64,000 nt of DNA from positions 1,426,001 to 1,490,000 of the forward strand of contig NZ_CP094242.1 of assembly GCF_022749515.1 (NCBI RefSeq). Reading direction: 5' to 3'. Below are positions 1 through 8,130 of this stretch, piece after piece (within the stretch, counting starts at the first letter, position 1; every line of letters begins with the position of its first letter). The DNA is from Morococcus cerebrosus. GTDB taxonomy: Bacteria; Pseudomonadota; Gammaproteobacteria; Burkholderiales; Neisseriaceae. The translations under genes were made by a program, and so were the position numbers. Below the pieces are notes generated by a model, which saw only the letters and a program-made list of their open reading frames with translations, was not told where the DNA came from and did no database searches.

Positions 1-18
1 AAAAAAGAATAACTATAC

Positions 19-46
19 TTGACACACTACTCAAATAATTTAATAT
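19..46 (+). promoter_or_regulatory. Probable sigma-70 promoter for the small lipoprotein gene
   Basis: A perfect -35 hexamer TTGACA (19-24) is followed after 16 bases by TAATAT (41-46). It lies about 37 bases upstream of the lipoprotein start codon at 83 in an AT-rich leader. Inferred from consensus match only. Confidence 0.6.
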
Positions 47-82
47 ATCGTTTCTTTTAACCAAAATTCAAAAGAGAGACTC

Positions 83-451
83 ATGAAAACATCAGTTTTA
101 TTGGCAACTCTGCTAACCGCACTGTCCTTGTCCGCATGTGGAGGCAGCTCTTCTTCTGCTGTTTGCGACGAATACGAAAAAGCCTTTGCCGACATTACTA
201 AAGGTGTTGATGCAGGCACAAAAGACCTGATGCAAAAATCATTTGAGCAAACTAAAGCAGCCTTAAAAGATATGCCTGCCGACCAAAGAGACGCTACCTG
301 TAAAGCAGCTTTGGATGGATTGAAAGGCGATGCCCCTGCCGCTTCTCCTGAAGATAAAGCCGAAGAAGCAAAAGAAGCTGCTGAAGAAGCGAAAGACACT
401 GCGGAAGAAGCCAAAGATGAGGCTGCGGCAGCTAAAGAAGAAGCTAAATAA
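83..451 (+). CDS. Small lipoprotein with charged C-terminal helix
   Basis: A 122-residue protein of unknown exact function. A short hydrophobic signal ends in the lipobox LSAC, with the lipidated Cys at residue 19, so it should be a lipoprotein exported through Sec and processed by LspA. The middle (about 30-90) looks like a small helical domain with two Cys besides the lipidated one (in AVCDE and ATCKA) that could form a disulfide. From about residue 93 the chain is an almost pure Ala/Glu/Lys/Asp helix built from repeats of EEAKEAA type, likely a coiled coil or cell-wall-facing tail. The start is set by GAGAG about 7 bases upstream of ATG. The gene is monocistronic, with its own promoter and an intrinsic terminator. 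It resembles small Neisseria lipoproteins of the DUF5339 kind (from memory, not certain). Confidence 0.8.
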   Translation: MKTSVLLATLLTALSLSACGGSSSSAVCDEYEKAFADITKGVDAGTKDLMQKSFEQTKAALKDMPADQRDATCKAALDGLKGDAPAASPEDKAEEAKEAAEEAKDTAEEAKDEAAAAKEEAK

Positions 452-470
452 TACGAGACATCTTATAGCG

Positions 471-504
471 AAAACGGATTCCGACTACTCAGAATCCGTT
501 TTTT
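471..504 (+). terminator. Intrinsic terminator of the lipoprotein gene
   Basis: Stem CGGATTC / GAATCCG with a 10-base loop followed by a T-run, 19 bases after the stop codon. Confidence 0.85.
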
Positions 505-587
505 ATTTATGCCTTCCAATCTGCAATTTGCTTTCAGACGACCTCAAAGGTCGCCTGAAACATTCAAAACGGCAAACCGTCAATTAG

Positions 588-905
588 ATGACCACGTTCG
601 TGCCGCCGCTGTTTGCTGGCAGACAGGTTTTCGGCACGAGGGAAATGTGCGGAGAATTTGGTTTTAATCAGCCGCCAGCGCAGGGAATAATCCGCATCGT
701 CGGGCGGCAGCGTCTAAATGGCGTGAATATGGTTCGGCAGCACGCATACGGCGACGGTTTCAAAGGGATATTGTTTTTGCACATCCATATAGGCCGCACG
801 CAATAGGTCGATATGTTCGACAAGCAGGCGCGATTTTGGGTCGGCGAGTTTGACGGTGAAAAAGAATGTGCCGCCGGCAATGAAGTTTCTGCGATAACGC
901 GCCAT
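588..905 (-). pseudogene. Broken REP-associated tyrosine transposase (RAYT, Y1_Tnp family)
   Basis: On the minus strand an ATG at 905 opens a frame beginning MARYRRNFIAGGTFFFTV, the usual start of Neisseria-type RAYT proteins, and runs to the metal-binding HUH motif HIHAI. The next codon, normally Trp, is TAG (714-716). Beyond it the same frame continues with recognisable family sequence (TLPPDDADYSLRWRLI) for about 40 codons until about 588, where similarity stops. The gene therefore carries a nonsense mutation and lacks its C-terminal half, including the usual catalytic Tyr. In the family these enzymes act on REP palindromes; palindromic repeats lie close by (1065-1160). The function is almost certainly lost. 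Confidence 0.75.
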
Positions 906-1064
906 AGGATTGTTGTTTGTGGTTTGGGTGTTGGAGAAGGAACGGTTTGTTGTTTAAGGTTTTAACTTTGTTGGAGCTGATGTTTTCAGACGGCATTGGA
1001 GGTCGTCTGAAAGCGCTAGCTTCAACGAAGTTAAAAGTTAAAACGGCGAACCGTCAATCAACCC

Positions 1065-1160
1065 ACCGCGTGCGTGCGTACCGCACACACCCTACACGTT
1101 GGTTTTAAAGTTCCGTGTGATTCACAGGTAGGGTGTGTGGCGCAGCCACGCACGCGGTGA
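1065..1160. repeat. Imperfect inverted repeat (REP/MITE-like)
   Basis: The arms CCGCGTGCGTGCG...CACACACCCTAC and GTAGGGTGTGTG...CCACGCACGCGG face each other across about 25 bases. With the neighbouring broken RAYT it looks like a REP-type palindrome. The rest of 906-1185 holds two DUS-like pieces (around 985 and 1005) and no gene. Confidence 0.6.
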
Positions 1161-1185
1161 GTGTGTAAACTACGGCATGCTATGG

Positions 1186-2013
1186 CTAATTAAGTAATTG
1201 ATTTATCCGGTTACAAATATTCATATAGTAATTTTTTCTTATTTCATCATCTAAAAGAGTGTATTTTAAAAGACCGCATGCCTGAGAAAATAAATTATCA
1301 GATGGCAAAGACTTAATATCACCTAAATTTTTAATAAATACTAACAATGCACTCTGTAAAAAATGTCCACGTAGCCATCGTATAAAGTCATCTAAAGAAG
1401 GCTCTATATGCTCTTTTATTTTAATCTCATTTTCTAAATTTAATATTTCATTTTTAATAAAATCAATATTAAATTTAAAGTTGTTTTGCTTCATAAGAAA
1501 TTTAGAGCAATTATCTCCTAAAACTTTTTTACTGCAACCTTCTGTTACGCAAAAATAATCAAATTCCCATAAATATAATAAATTTTCAAACAAGTAATTA
1601 TAAAAAAATTCTATATTTTCCTCACAACTTTCATTATTTCGACAATTGCTTTTTATCAATTCTGCGATTGCATCCTTATTAAAGATACAGTTTTCTATAG
1701 AGTACCCATAAGTATAAATTACTCTATCATTATATTTAGCTTTACTACTCAATACTATATAATCAGCATCCCTTGCTACTAGAATGGTATTCCCAAGTTC
1801 AAATTTAATGATTTTCTCTATTTTATTATCTAGCTCAGCACAACCACCAACTGGTTCAAAATAATACGTAAACTTAACTTTATTTAACTTAAATATAGTA
1901 TCCCAAAAATATTTATCATCCTCATCCTCAACATAGATAATAAAATCTGTCTCATGAAACTTACTTAATACATTAACAGCATCTCTAGAGTATTCTAAAA
2001 ATCTACTATCCAT
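1186..2013 (-). CDS. DUF4435 / TOPRIM-like protein, AriB-like component of a PARIS-type defence pair
   Basis: A 275-residue protein. What is seen: an N-terminal IIYVEDEDDKYFW segment (acidic residues about 29-33), a GGCAEL turn (56-61), an ARDADY motif with Asp82 and Asp84, and YSIEN (104-108). This series (VEG/D-xDD, GG, DxD, YSIEN) is typical of DUF4435 proteins, which have a TOPRIM-like metal site. In PARIS systems the DUF4435 protein AriB is the toxic effector nuclease held by the ATPase AriA. It starts 15 bases after the stop of the ATPase gene, with TAGGAG as ribosome site, so the two form an operon. Base composition is strongly AT-rich, unlike the flanks, which suggests acquisition by transfer. 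The C-terminal half has no recognised motif. An OLD-type accessory nuclease is the main alternative. Confidence 0.65.
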   Translation of the reverse strand: MDSRFLEYSRDAVNVLSKFHETDFIIYVEDEDDKYFWDTIFKLNKVKFTYYFEPVGGCAELDNKIEKIIKFELGNTILVARDADYIVLSSKAKYNDRVIYTYGYSIENCIFNKDAIAELIKSNCRNNESCEENIEFFYNYLFENLLYLWEFDYFCVTEGCSKKVLGDNCSKFLMKQNNFKFNIDFIKNEILNLENEIKIKEHIEPSLDDFIRWLRGHFLQSALLVFIKNLGDIKSLPSDNLFSQACGLLKYTLLDDEIRKNYYMNICNRINQLLN

Positions 2014-2028
2014 TATTTAGCTCCTATT

Positions 2029-3303
2029 TTATTCCATAGGAAACAATGATTTTTTTATTTGAATGATATTATCATTATATTTCCCTGCAATTTCTGGTGA
2101 GTGTGTTGCAACAATAACTTGAGCATTTGGATTTATCCTTCTTACTGCAGGTAAAATTTCCCTTTGCCATTCTATATGCAAGGATAATTCAGGTTCATCT
2201 GCCAGGAAAATAAAACTTTCTTTATTTTGCAAAAGAGCTTCCGTAAGAAGAATTAATAATTGCTTTTCCCCAGAAGATAATTTATCTATCGGATATCCCT
2301 TACCATCAATTTCAAGGTCTCCTGACTTAGAAAAAATAAAATTCTTATCCATAAATCTTTTTAATTCAGATAAATACAGATCTAGCTGCTTAAATAGTTC
2401 GTCTGTATTTTTTTCAGCTAATAAGGATAGTTCTATGATTTTTTCTATTCGATTTTGTACATGAAGAGCATAGAAATCAATTTCTACACTATCTCGACCT
2501 TTATTGATATTGAGTTGTTCTTTTAGTTTCTCCATAGAATTAATATGATTTGTAATTTTATTTTCTACTTCCTTCGAGACTAACCCGAGTCTGCTATATG
2601 CATTCGATAAATTTTCTTTTTGTTGATTGGAATCAAATTTATTAATAAAATCAATGCTCCAACTACGCTTCTGATCCTTGTCAAGCAAAGATAAAAGGAC
2701 GTCCTTTTGTAGCTGTGCAGAAATCTCCCTTGCTTGGGATGATAACTGCAATTGATATCTAGTTAATTTCTCTAATAAATTATTTAATCGTTCATCCACA
2801 GGAGAAAAAAAGTATCTATCCCTTTTATCGCGATATTCTCTATGGTCAAAATCATATTCATAGTTATTTCTATACACTGACAAAGAAGACACTGATACAA
2901 ATTCTTGAAATTCATTTTTTAGTTGATCATAACTATCTTTCATTTTTCTCCGAAGAGAAAGAGGATACATACGTAAAGAGTCGTTTGTTATGATTGGTAG
3001 TTCAATAGAATTTTTATTAGAAATCTGATACTTAACAATAGGCGCGCTATGAAAATCTTCTATTTTGGTAATTTTCACTGTTTTGCGGCTATTTTTGTTA
3101 TTCAATTTAATAATTACATTAGAAAATGTAATTTCTGCTAGCTTATCAATATCGATTGTCAAAACAGCATGAAGGAGATTCATGAATGTAGTTTTACCAG
3201 ATCCATTTTTTCCAATTAAAATATTGACTTCTTCATCAAACTTCATATCAACATGATAATTTTCCCAGAAATTATCTATAGTTATATTGCTAATTTTATA
3301 CAT
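2029..3303 (-). CDS. ABC/RecF-type AAA ATPase, AriA-like component of a PARIS-type defence pair
   Basis: A 424-residue ATPase of the SMC/ABC-like AAA_15/AAA_21 group. Motifs: Walker A GKNGSGKT (31-38), ABC signature LSSGEKQLL (342-350), Walker B with catalytic Glu in FIFLADEPE (364-372), and the H-loop THSPEI (His401). Between them lies a helical, Lys/Glu-rich insert (about 125-320) that probably forms a coiled coil. There is no TOPRIM domain on the same chain, which argues against OLD and Gabija GajA proteins; the nuclease part is instead encoded by the next gene, as in PARIS. The start ATG follows AAAGGA. The gene sits directly downstream of uvrA on the same strand, in AT-rich DNA. It probably senses a phage protein and releases the partner; this is inference from the family. 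Confidence 0.7.
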   Translation of the reverse strand: MYKISNITIDNFWENYHVDMKFDEEVNILIGKNGSGKTTFMNLLHAVLTIDIDKLAEITFSNVIIKLNNKNSRKTVKITKIEDFHSAPIVKYQISNKNSIELPIITNDSLRMYPLSLRRKMKDSYDQLKNEFQEFVSVSSLSVYRNNYEYDFDHREYRDKRDRYFFSPVDERLNNLLEKLTRYQLQLSSQAREISAQLQKDVLLSLLDKDQKRSWSIDFINKFDSNQQKENLSNAYSRLGLVSKEVENKITNHINSMEKLKEQLNINKGRDSVEIDFYALHVQNRIEKIIELSLLAEKNTDELFKQLDLYLSELKRFMDKNFIFSKSGDLEIDGKGYPIDKLSSGEKQLLILLTEALLQNKESFIFLADEPELSLHIEWQREILPAVRRINPNAQVIVATHSPEIAGKYNDNIIQIKKSLFPME

Positions 3304-3374
3304 AAATATATATCCTTTGAAATAATTTATACAGTCAACCTGTTTGCTGTTATTTAGTAATGTAACGTTTAACC

Positions 3375-6247
3375 TTATAGTAACATTTCCTTCAAATACT
3401 TCCCAGTATAACTCCCCTTAACCTTCGCCACTTCTTCAGGGCTACCTGAAGCAATAATCATACCCCCCCATCGCCACCTTCCGGCCCTAAGTCCACAATC
3501 CAATCTGCGGTTTTAATCACATCAAGATTATGTTCGATAATCACAATCGAGTTGCCTTTGCCTTTCAGACGACCTATCACTTCCAGCAGCAGGGCGATGT
3601 CGGCGAAGTGCAGGCCGGTGGTGGGTTCGTCGAGGATGTAGAGTGTTCTGCCGGTGTCGCGTTTGGAGAGTTCCAAGGCGAGTTTGACGCGCTGGGCTTC
3701 GCCGCCGGAGAGGGTGGTGGCGGACTGGCCGAGGCGGATGTAGCCGAGGCCTACGTCCATCAGGGTTTGCAGTTTGCGCGATACGGTGGGGACGGCGTCG
3801 AAGAATTCGCGGGCTTCTTCGACGGTCATGTCGAGGACTTGGCTGATGTTTTTGCCTTTGTATTGGATTTCGAGCGTTTCGCGGTTGTAGCGTTTGCCGT
3901 GGCAGACTTCGCAGGGGACGTACACGTCGGGCAGGAAGTGCATTTCGACTTTAATCACGCCGTCGCCTTGGCAGGCTTCGCAGCGGCCGCCTTTGACGTT
4001 GAAGGAGAATCTGCCGACGTTGTAGCCGCGTTCGCGCGAGAGGGGGACGCCGGCAAAGAGTTCGCGGATGGGGGTGAACAGGCCGGTGTAGGTGGCGGGA
4101 TTGGAGCGCGGGGTGCGGCCGATGGGGGATTGGTCGACGTTGATGACTTTGTCGAGGTGTTCGAGGCCGTGGATGTTGTCGTATGGGGCGGGTTCTTCTT
4201 GGGCGCGGTTGAGTTCGCGGGCGGTGATTTTGGCGAGGGTGTCGTTAATCAGGGTGGATTTGCCGCTGCCGGATACGCCGGTGATGCAGGTAATCAAACC
4301 GAGCGGCAGTTCGAGGGTAACGTTTTTGAGGTTGTTGCCGCGCGCGCCTTTGAGGACGAGCATTCGGTCGGGATTGACGGGCGTGCGTTCAGATGGCACG
4401 GCAATGGATTTTTTGCCGCTGAGGTATTGTCCGGTAACGGATTTTTCGCATTTGGCGACGTTTTCGGGCGTGTCGGCAATTAGTACGTTGCCGCCGTGTT
4501 CGCCCGCGCCGGGGCCCATATCGACGACGAAATCAGCTTCGCGGATGGCGTCTTCGTCGTGTTCGACCACAATCACGCTGTTGCCCAAATCGCGCAGGCG
4601 TTTGAGGGTGGCGAGCAGGCGGTCGTTGTCGCGCTGGTGCAGGCCGATGGAGGGTTCGTCCAAAACGTACATCACGCCGGTCAGGCCGCTGCCGATTTGG
4701 CTGGCGAGGCGGATGCGCTGGGCTTCGCCGCCGGAGAGGGTTTCGGCGGAACGGGAGAGATTCAGGTAATCCAGCCCGACGTTAATCAGGAAGCCGAGCC
4801 GCTCGGTGATTTCTTTGAGGATTTTTTCGGCGATTTGTTTTTTGTTGCCGTCCAAATCCAGCGTTTCGAAAAATTGGTGGGTTTTGGTCAGCGGCCAGGC
4901 GGAGACTTCGTGCAACGGTTCGCCGCTGACGTAAACGTAGCGGGCTTCTTTGCGCAAACGTGCGCCGCCGCAGCTTGGGCAGGCGCGGTGGTTTTGATAT
5001 TCGCGCAGTTTTTCGCGCACGGTTTCGCTGTCGGTTTCGCGGTAACGGCGTTCGAGATTGGGAATGATGCCTTCGAAGGCATGGCTGCGGTTGAAGGTGG
5101 TACCGCGTTCGGACAGGTAAGTGAAATCAATGACTTCTTTGCCCGAGCCGTGCAGGATGACTTTTTTCACTTTTTCAGGTAGCGTTTCCCAAGCAGCCTG
5201 CACATCGAAACCGTAATGCCGCGCCAGTGATTGAATCATTTGGAAATAGAACTGGTTGCGCTTGTCCCAGCCGTCAATCGCGCCTGTTGCCAGCGACAAT
5301 TCGGGATGGGCGACCACTTTTTCGGGATCGAAGAAATTGGTGTTGCCCAAGCCGTCACAAGTCGGGCAGGAGCCCATCGGGTTGTTGAACGAAAAGAGGC
5401 GCGGCTCCAATTCGGGCAGGCTGTACGAACACACGGGGCAGGCGAAACGCGCGGAAAACCAATGCTCTTCGCCGCTGTCCATTTCCATCGCCAGCGCGCG
5501 CTCGTTGCCGTGGCGCAGCGCGGTTTCAAAACTTTCCGCCAGCCGCTGCTTGATGTCTGCCTTCACTTTCACACGGTCGATGACCACGTCGATATTGTGT
5601 TTGATGTTTTTTTCCAGCTTCGGCACTTCGTCCAACTGATAGACCTCGCCGTCCACGCGTACCCGCGCAAAACCCTGCGCCTGCAAGTCGGCAAAGAAAT
5701 CGACAAATTCGCCTTTACGCTCGCGCACCGCCGGCGCCAGAATCATCACGCGCGTGTCTTCAGGCAGCTTCAACACGGCATCAACCATCTGCGATACGGT
5801 CTGGCTCGACAGCGGCAGCTTGTGTTCGGGGCAATACGGCGTGCCGACGCGGGCGTACAAAAGGCGCAGGTAATCGTGGATTTCCGTAACCGTGCCGACG
5901 GTGGAACGCGGGTTGTGGCTGGTGGATTTCTGCTCGATGGAAATCGCGGGCGATAAGCCTTCGATCAAATCGACATCGGGCTTGTCCATCATCTGCAAAA
6001 ACTGCCGCGCATAGGCGGACAGGCTCTCGACATAACGCCGCTGCCCTTCGGCATACAGCGTGTCAAACGCCAGCGACGACTTGCCGCTACCCGACAGCCC
6101 CGTCACCACCACCAACTTGTGGCGCGGAATGTCCAAATCGACGTTTTTCAAATTATGCGTACGCGCGCCGCGGATGCGGATGGTGTCGTTGTCGCGGGCT
6201 TCTAAGTGGGGAGTTTTGCTGTCGTTTTGATGATGGTGGTTGCACAT
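3375..6247 (-). CDS. uvrA: UvrA, nucleotide excision repair ATPase, with a 3'-terminal frameshift
   Basis: The DNA damage recognition subunit of UvrABC, cytoplasmic. Two ABC modules are visible: Walker [10 protein letters not shown] near the N-terminus and GVSGSGKST in the second half, zinc-finger Cys clusters ([34 protein letters not shown]) and two LSGGEAQR signatures. The readable frame stops at 3458 after 929 residues, ending GPEGGDGGV. In the next frame the family's normal ending follows directly ([20 protein letters not shown], then KYLKEMLL) to a TAA at 3375-3377. The shift falls in a run of seven G on the coding strand (C at 3463-3469); eight would restore a protein of about 957 residues. 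It is either a real slippage mutation or a sequence error. The gene is divergent from psd. Confidence 0.93.
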
Positions 6248-6319
6248 GGTCGGACTGTCTTAAGCGGCTAAAATAAAACGGCTATTGTAACACTTTTCGC
6301 TTGGGTTTCAGATTGCGAG

Positions 6320-6360
6320 AGGTCGTCTGAAAAGCTGGGGAGCGGATTTTCAGACGACCT
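6320..6360. repeat. Inverted pair of DNA uptake sequences in the uvrA-psd divergent region
   Basis: AGGTCGTCTGAA at 6320-6331 and its inverse complement ending at 6360. Both flanking genes point away from it, so here the hairpin is not placed to end either of them. Confidence 0.85.
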
Positions 6361-6417
6361 TCTTTCGCATTCTGTCCAAAAAACGGGCGCAACCGCTAAA
6401 AGCGTATCGGATTCCGT

Positions 6418-6423
6418 TATAAT
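6418..6423 (+). promoter_or_regulatory. Candidate -10 element of psd
   Basis: TATAAT 43 bases upstream of the psd start codon. No good -35 hexamer is seen at the expected spacing, so this is weak evidence. Confidence 0.4.
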
Positions 6424-6465
6424 GGCGGCGATTTGAATAAAATTTGCATAGAAAAGGATTGACTT

Positions 6466-7230
6466 ATGAACCGTCTGTACCCCCACCCGATTATCGCCCG
6501 CGAGGGCTGGCCGTTTATCGGCGGCGGTTTGGTATTGAGTTTACTGGTGTCTGCCTGCTGCGGCTGGTGGTCGCTGCCGTTTTGGATTTTCACCGTATTT
6601 GCCCTGCAATTTTTCCGTGACCCCGCCCGCGAAATTCCGCAAGATCCCGAAGCGATTTTAAGCCCCGTTGACGGACGCATCGTCGTCGTCGAGCGCGCGC
6701 GCGATCCTTACCGTGATACCGAAGCGTTGAAAATCAGCGTGTTCATGAACGTCTTTAATGTCCACTCGCAAAAATCGCCTGCCGACTGCACCGTAACCGC
6801 CGTCGAATACAATAAAGGCAAATTCCTCAATGCCGATTTGGACAAAGCCAGTACCGAAAACGAACGCAACGCCGTACTGGCGACCACTGCGTCAGGTCGC
6901 GAAATCACCTTCGTCCAAGTTGCAGGCCTAGTTGCCCGCCGTATTTTGTGTTACACCAAAGTGGGTGAAAAATTGACCCGCGGCGAACGCTACGGCTTTA
7001 TCCGCTTCGGTTCGCGCGTCGATATGTACCTGCCGGTTGACGCGCAGGCACAAGTTGCCATCGGCGACAAAGTAACCGGCGTGCGCACTGTTTTGGCGCG
7101 CCTGCCGCTCCAAGCCCCTGAAGCTGCCGCGCCGACTAAAACTACAAGCGCTGCCGAAGTTGCTCAATCCGAAATCGAAGCGGCTGCCGATAAAGTCCGC
7201 AATGCCGCTAAGCAGGCTTTAAAGGATTAA
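6466..7230 (+). CDS. psd: Phosphatidylserine decarboxylase proenzyme
   Basis: Makes phosphatidylethanolamine from phosphatidylserine at the inner membrane. The 254-residue proenzyme has a membrane-associated hydrophobic N-terminus (about 17-50), the SPVDGRI segment (66-72), [11 protein letters not shown] (95-105) and the self-cleavage site FGSRVD, where the chain is cut between Gly182 and Ser183 and Ser becomes the pyruvoyl cofactor. The short form with GSR rather than LGST is usual for this class. After the catalytic core comes an Ala/Thr/Glu-rich tail of about 40 residues. AAAAGGA precedes the ATG. The gene stands alone and ends in a DUS-type terminator shared with the convergent lipoprotein gene. 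Confidence 0.95.
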   Translation: MNRLYPHPIIAREGWPFIGGGLVLSLLVSACCGWWSLPFWIFTVFALQFFRDPAREIPQDPEAILSPVDGRIVVVERARDPYRDTEALKISVFMNVFNVHSQKSPADCTVTAVEYNKGKFLNADLDKASTENERNAVLATTASGREITFVQVAGLVARRILCYTKVGEKLTRGERYGFIRFGSRVDMYLPVDAQAQVAIGDKVTGVRTVLARLPLQAPEAAAPTKTTSAAEVAQSEIEAAADKVRNAAKQALKD

Positions 7231-7243
7231 CCTTCCCACAAAC

Positions 7244-7305
7244 AAAAAGGTCGTCTGCAAATGAGTCGAGCGGGTCGCGCTCAAACCTTTCAGACGACCT
7301 TTTTA
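7244..7305. terminator. Bidirectional DUS-type terminator between psd and the lipoprotein gene
   Basis: AAAAAGGTCGTCTG pairs with CAGACGACCTTTTT across a 30-base loop; A-run on one side and T-run on the other. Confidence 0.8.
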
Positions 7306-7335
7306 TATGGCTGCAAGGACAAAAGACATCCGTCC

Positions 7336-7650
7336 CTACCATCCCCTGTCCGAATATCCTGAATCTTGCGGAACAGAGTAACCGCCCTCTTCCGATGCAG
7401 GCGGATAAGAACCCGGATACACACCGTCGTCTGAAACAGGACGGCGTTTTTTGCTTTTATCCTTTTCTCTGTCTTTCTTTTTGTCCCTGTCGGGAATGGC
7501 GGCATCAATGACTGCGCCCGTACCTTTGACGACAACCTTGCCCGCCGTCATGACGGTCGTTGCCGCCAAATCGACTGCCGCCCCGACGACGCAGCCGTTC
7601 AGCGCCAGGCAGACCAAAGGCAGAAGCAAGGTTTTCATCTTTATTTTCAT
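7336..7650 (-). CDS. Small lipoprotein
   Basis: About 104 residues. A signal peptide MKIKMKTLLLPLVCLA ends in a lipobox with Cys in LNGC. The segment after it (VVGAAVDLAATTVMTAGKVV) is small-residue-rich and probably helical, followed by a very basic Lys/Arg/Asp stretch and a Tyr/Pro/Gly-rich tail. It recalls short conserved lipoproteins of Neisseria and Acinetobacter (NF038104 type, from memory). The start at 7650 is chosen because its ATG overlaps the TGA of the upstream gene (ATGA), a sign of translational coupling; an ATG four codons later is also possible. Role unknown. Confidence 0.72.
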   Translation of the reverse strand: MKIKMKTLLLPLVCLALNGCVVGAAVDLAATTVMTAGKVVVKGTGAVIDAAIPDRDKKKDREKDKSKKRRPVSDDGVYPGSYPPASEEGGYSVPQDSGYSDRGW

Positions 7651-7985
7651 GAATGCGAACATCCGCAATGACCGTCATGCCCGCCATTGCAGCCCGCCGC
7701 ATGTTCATGCCACGCGTCATCGTCGCCTTCAAACTCTTCCATTTCGTCAAACTCACCGTTTTCGACCAATTCGACCAACTCTTCCAAACTTTGCGCCCCT
7801 TCTACCCAAAAACACGGAATATCGGGTGGCGTATCGGGAGCCAGCAGGGCTGCATCGCCCTCGTGCCAAGCTATCCAATAGCCGTTGGCCGTTTGAACAA
7901 ATTGCGCGCCGGGATGAATGGTTTCGCCTTCGGTGCCAACCAGCATACGCTCGGCAATTTCAGTCTGATAAGGCAGGATGTTCAT
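7647..7985 (-). CDS. Small acidic protein with His/Cys-rich tail
   Basis: A 112-residue protein with no signal peptide. The start MNILPYQTEIAERM is preferred to upstream in-frame codons because GAAAGAAG lies just before it. The body contains a run of Glu/Asp (about residues 75-95), and the last 20 residues are His/Cys/Gly-rich (WHEHAAGC, HDGHCGCSHS), which looks like a metal-binding tail. It is co-transcribed with the lipoprotein gene, the stop codon overlapping its start. I do not recognise the family; a metal storage or delivery role is only a guess from the tail. Confidence 0.7.
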   Translation of the reverse strand: MNILPYQTEIAERMLVGTEGETIHPGAQFVQTANGYWIAWHEGDAALLAPDTPPDIPCFWVEGAQSLEELVELVENGEFDEMEEFEGDDDAWHEHAAGCNGGHDGHCGCSHS

Positions 7986-8130
7986 AATCTTCTTTCTACG
8001 GTCGGTAAAATCCATATTGTAGTCGAAATTTCTACTCTCATTGCGTCCCGCCCATTCCTGCTTGAAGCTTTGTTTCAGGCGGCGCATAATCCCCGCTTAT
8101 TTTCAATAAATCCACTGCAAAGGAAATCGG

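Noticed and set aside
3436-3452. GGGCTACCTGAAG near the uvrA end looks like an Eikenella-dialect uptake sequence
   Set aside because: It is part of the frameshifted uvrA coding sequence (ASGSPEEV on the minus strand), so the match is explained by codons.
3530-4483. Long plus-strand open frame of 317 codons within uvrA
   Set aside because: Antisense to the conserved uvrA coding region, composed of Gly/Phe/Val/Asp-rich low-information sequence typical of GC-rich shadow frames.
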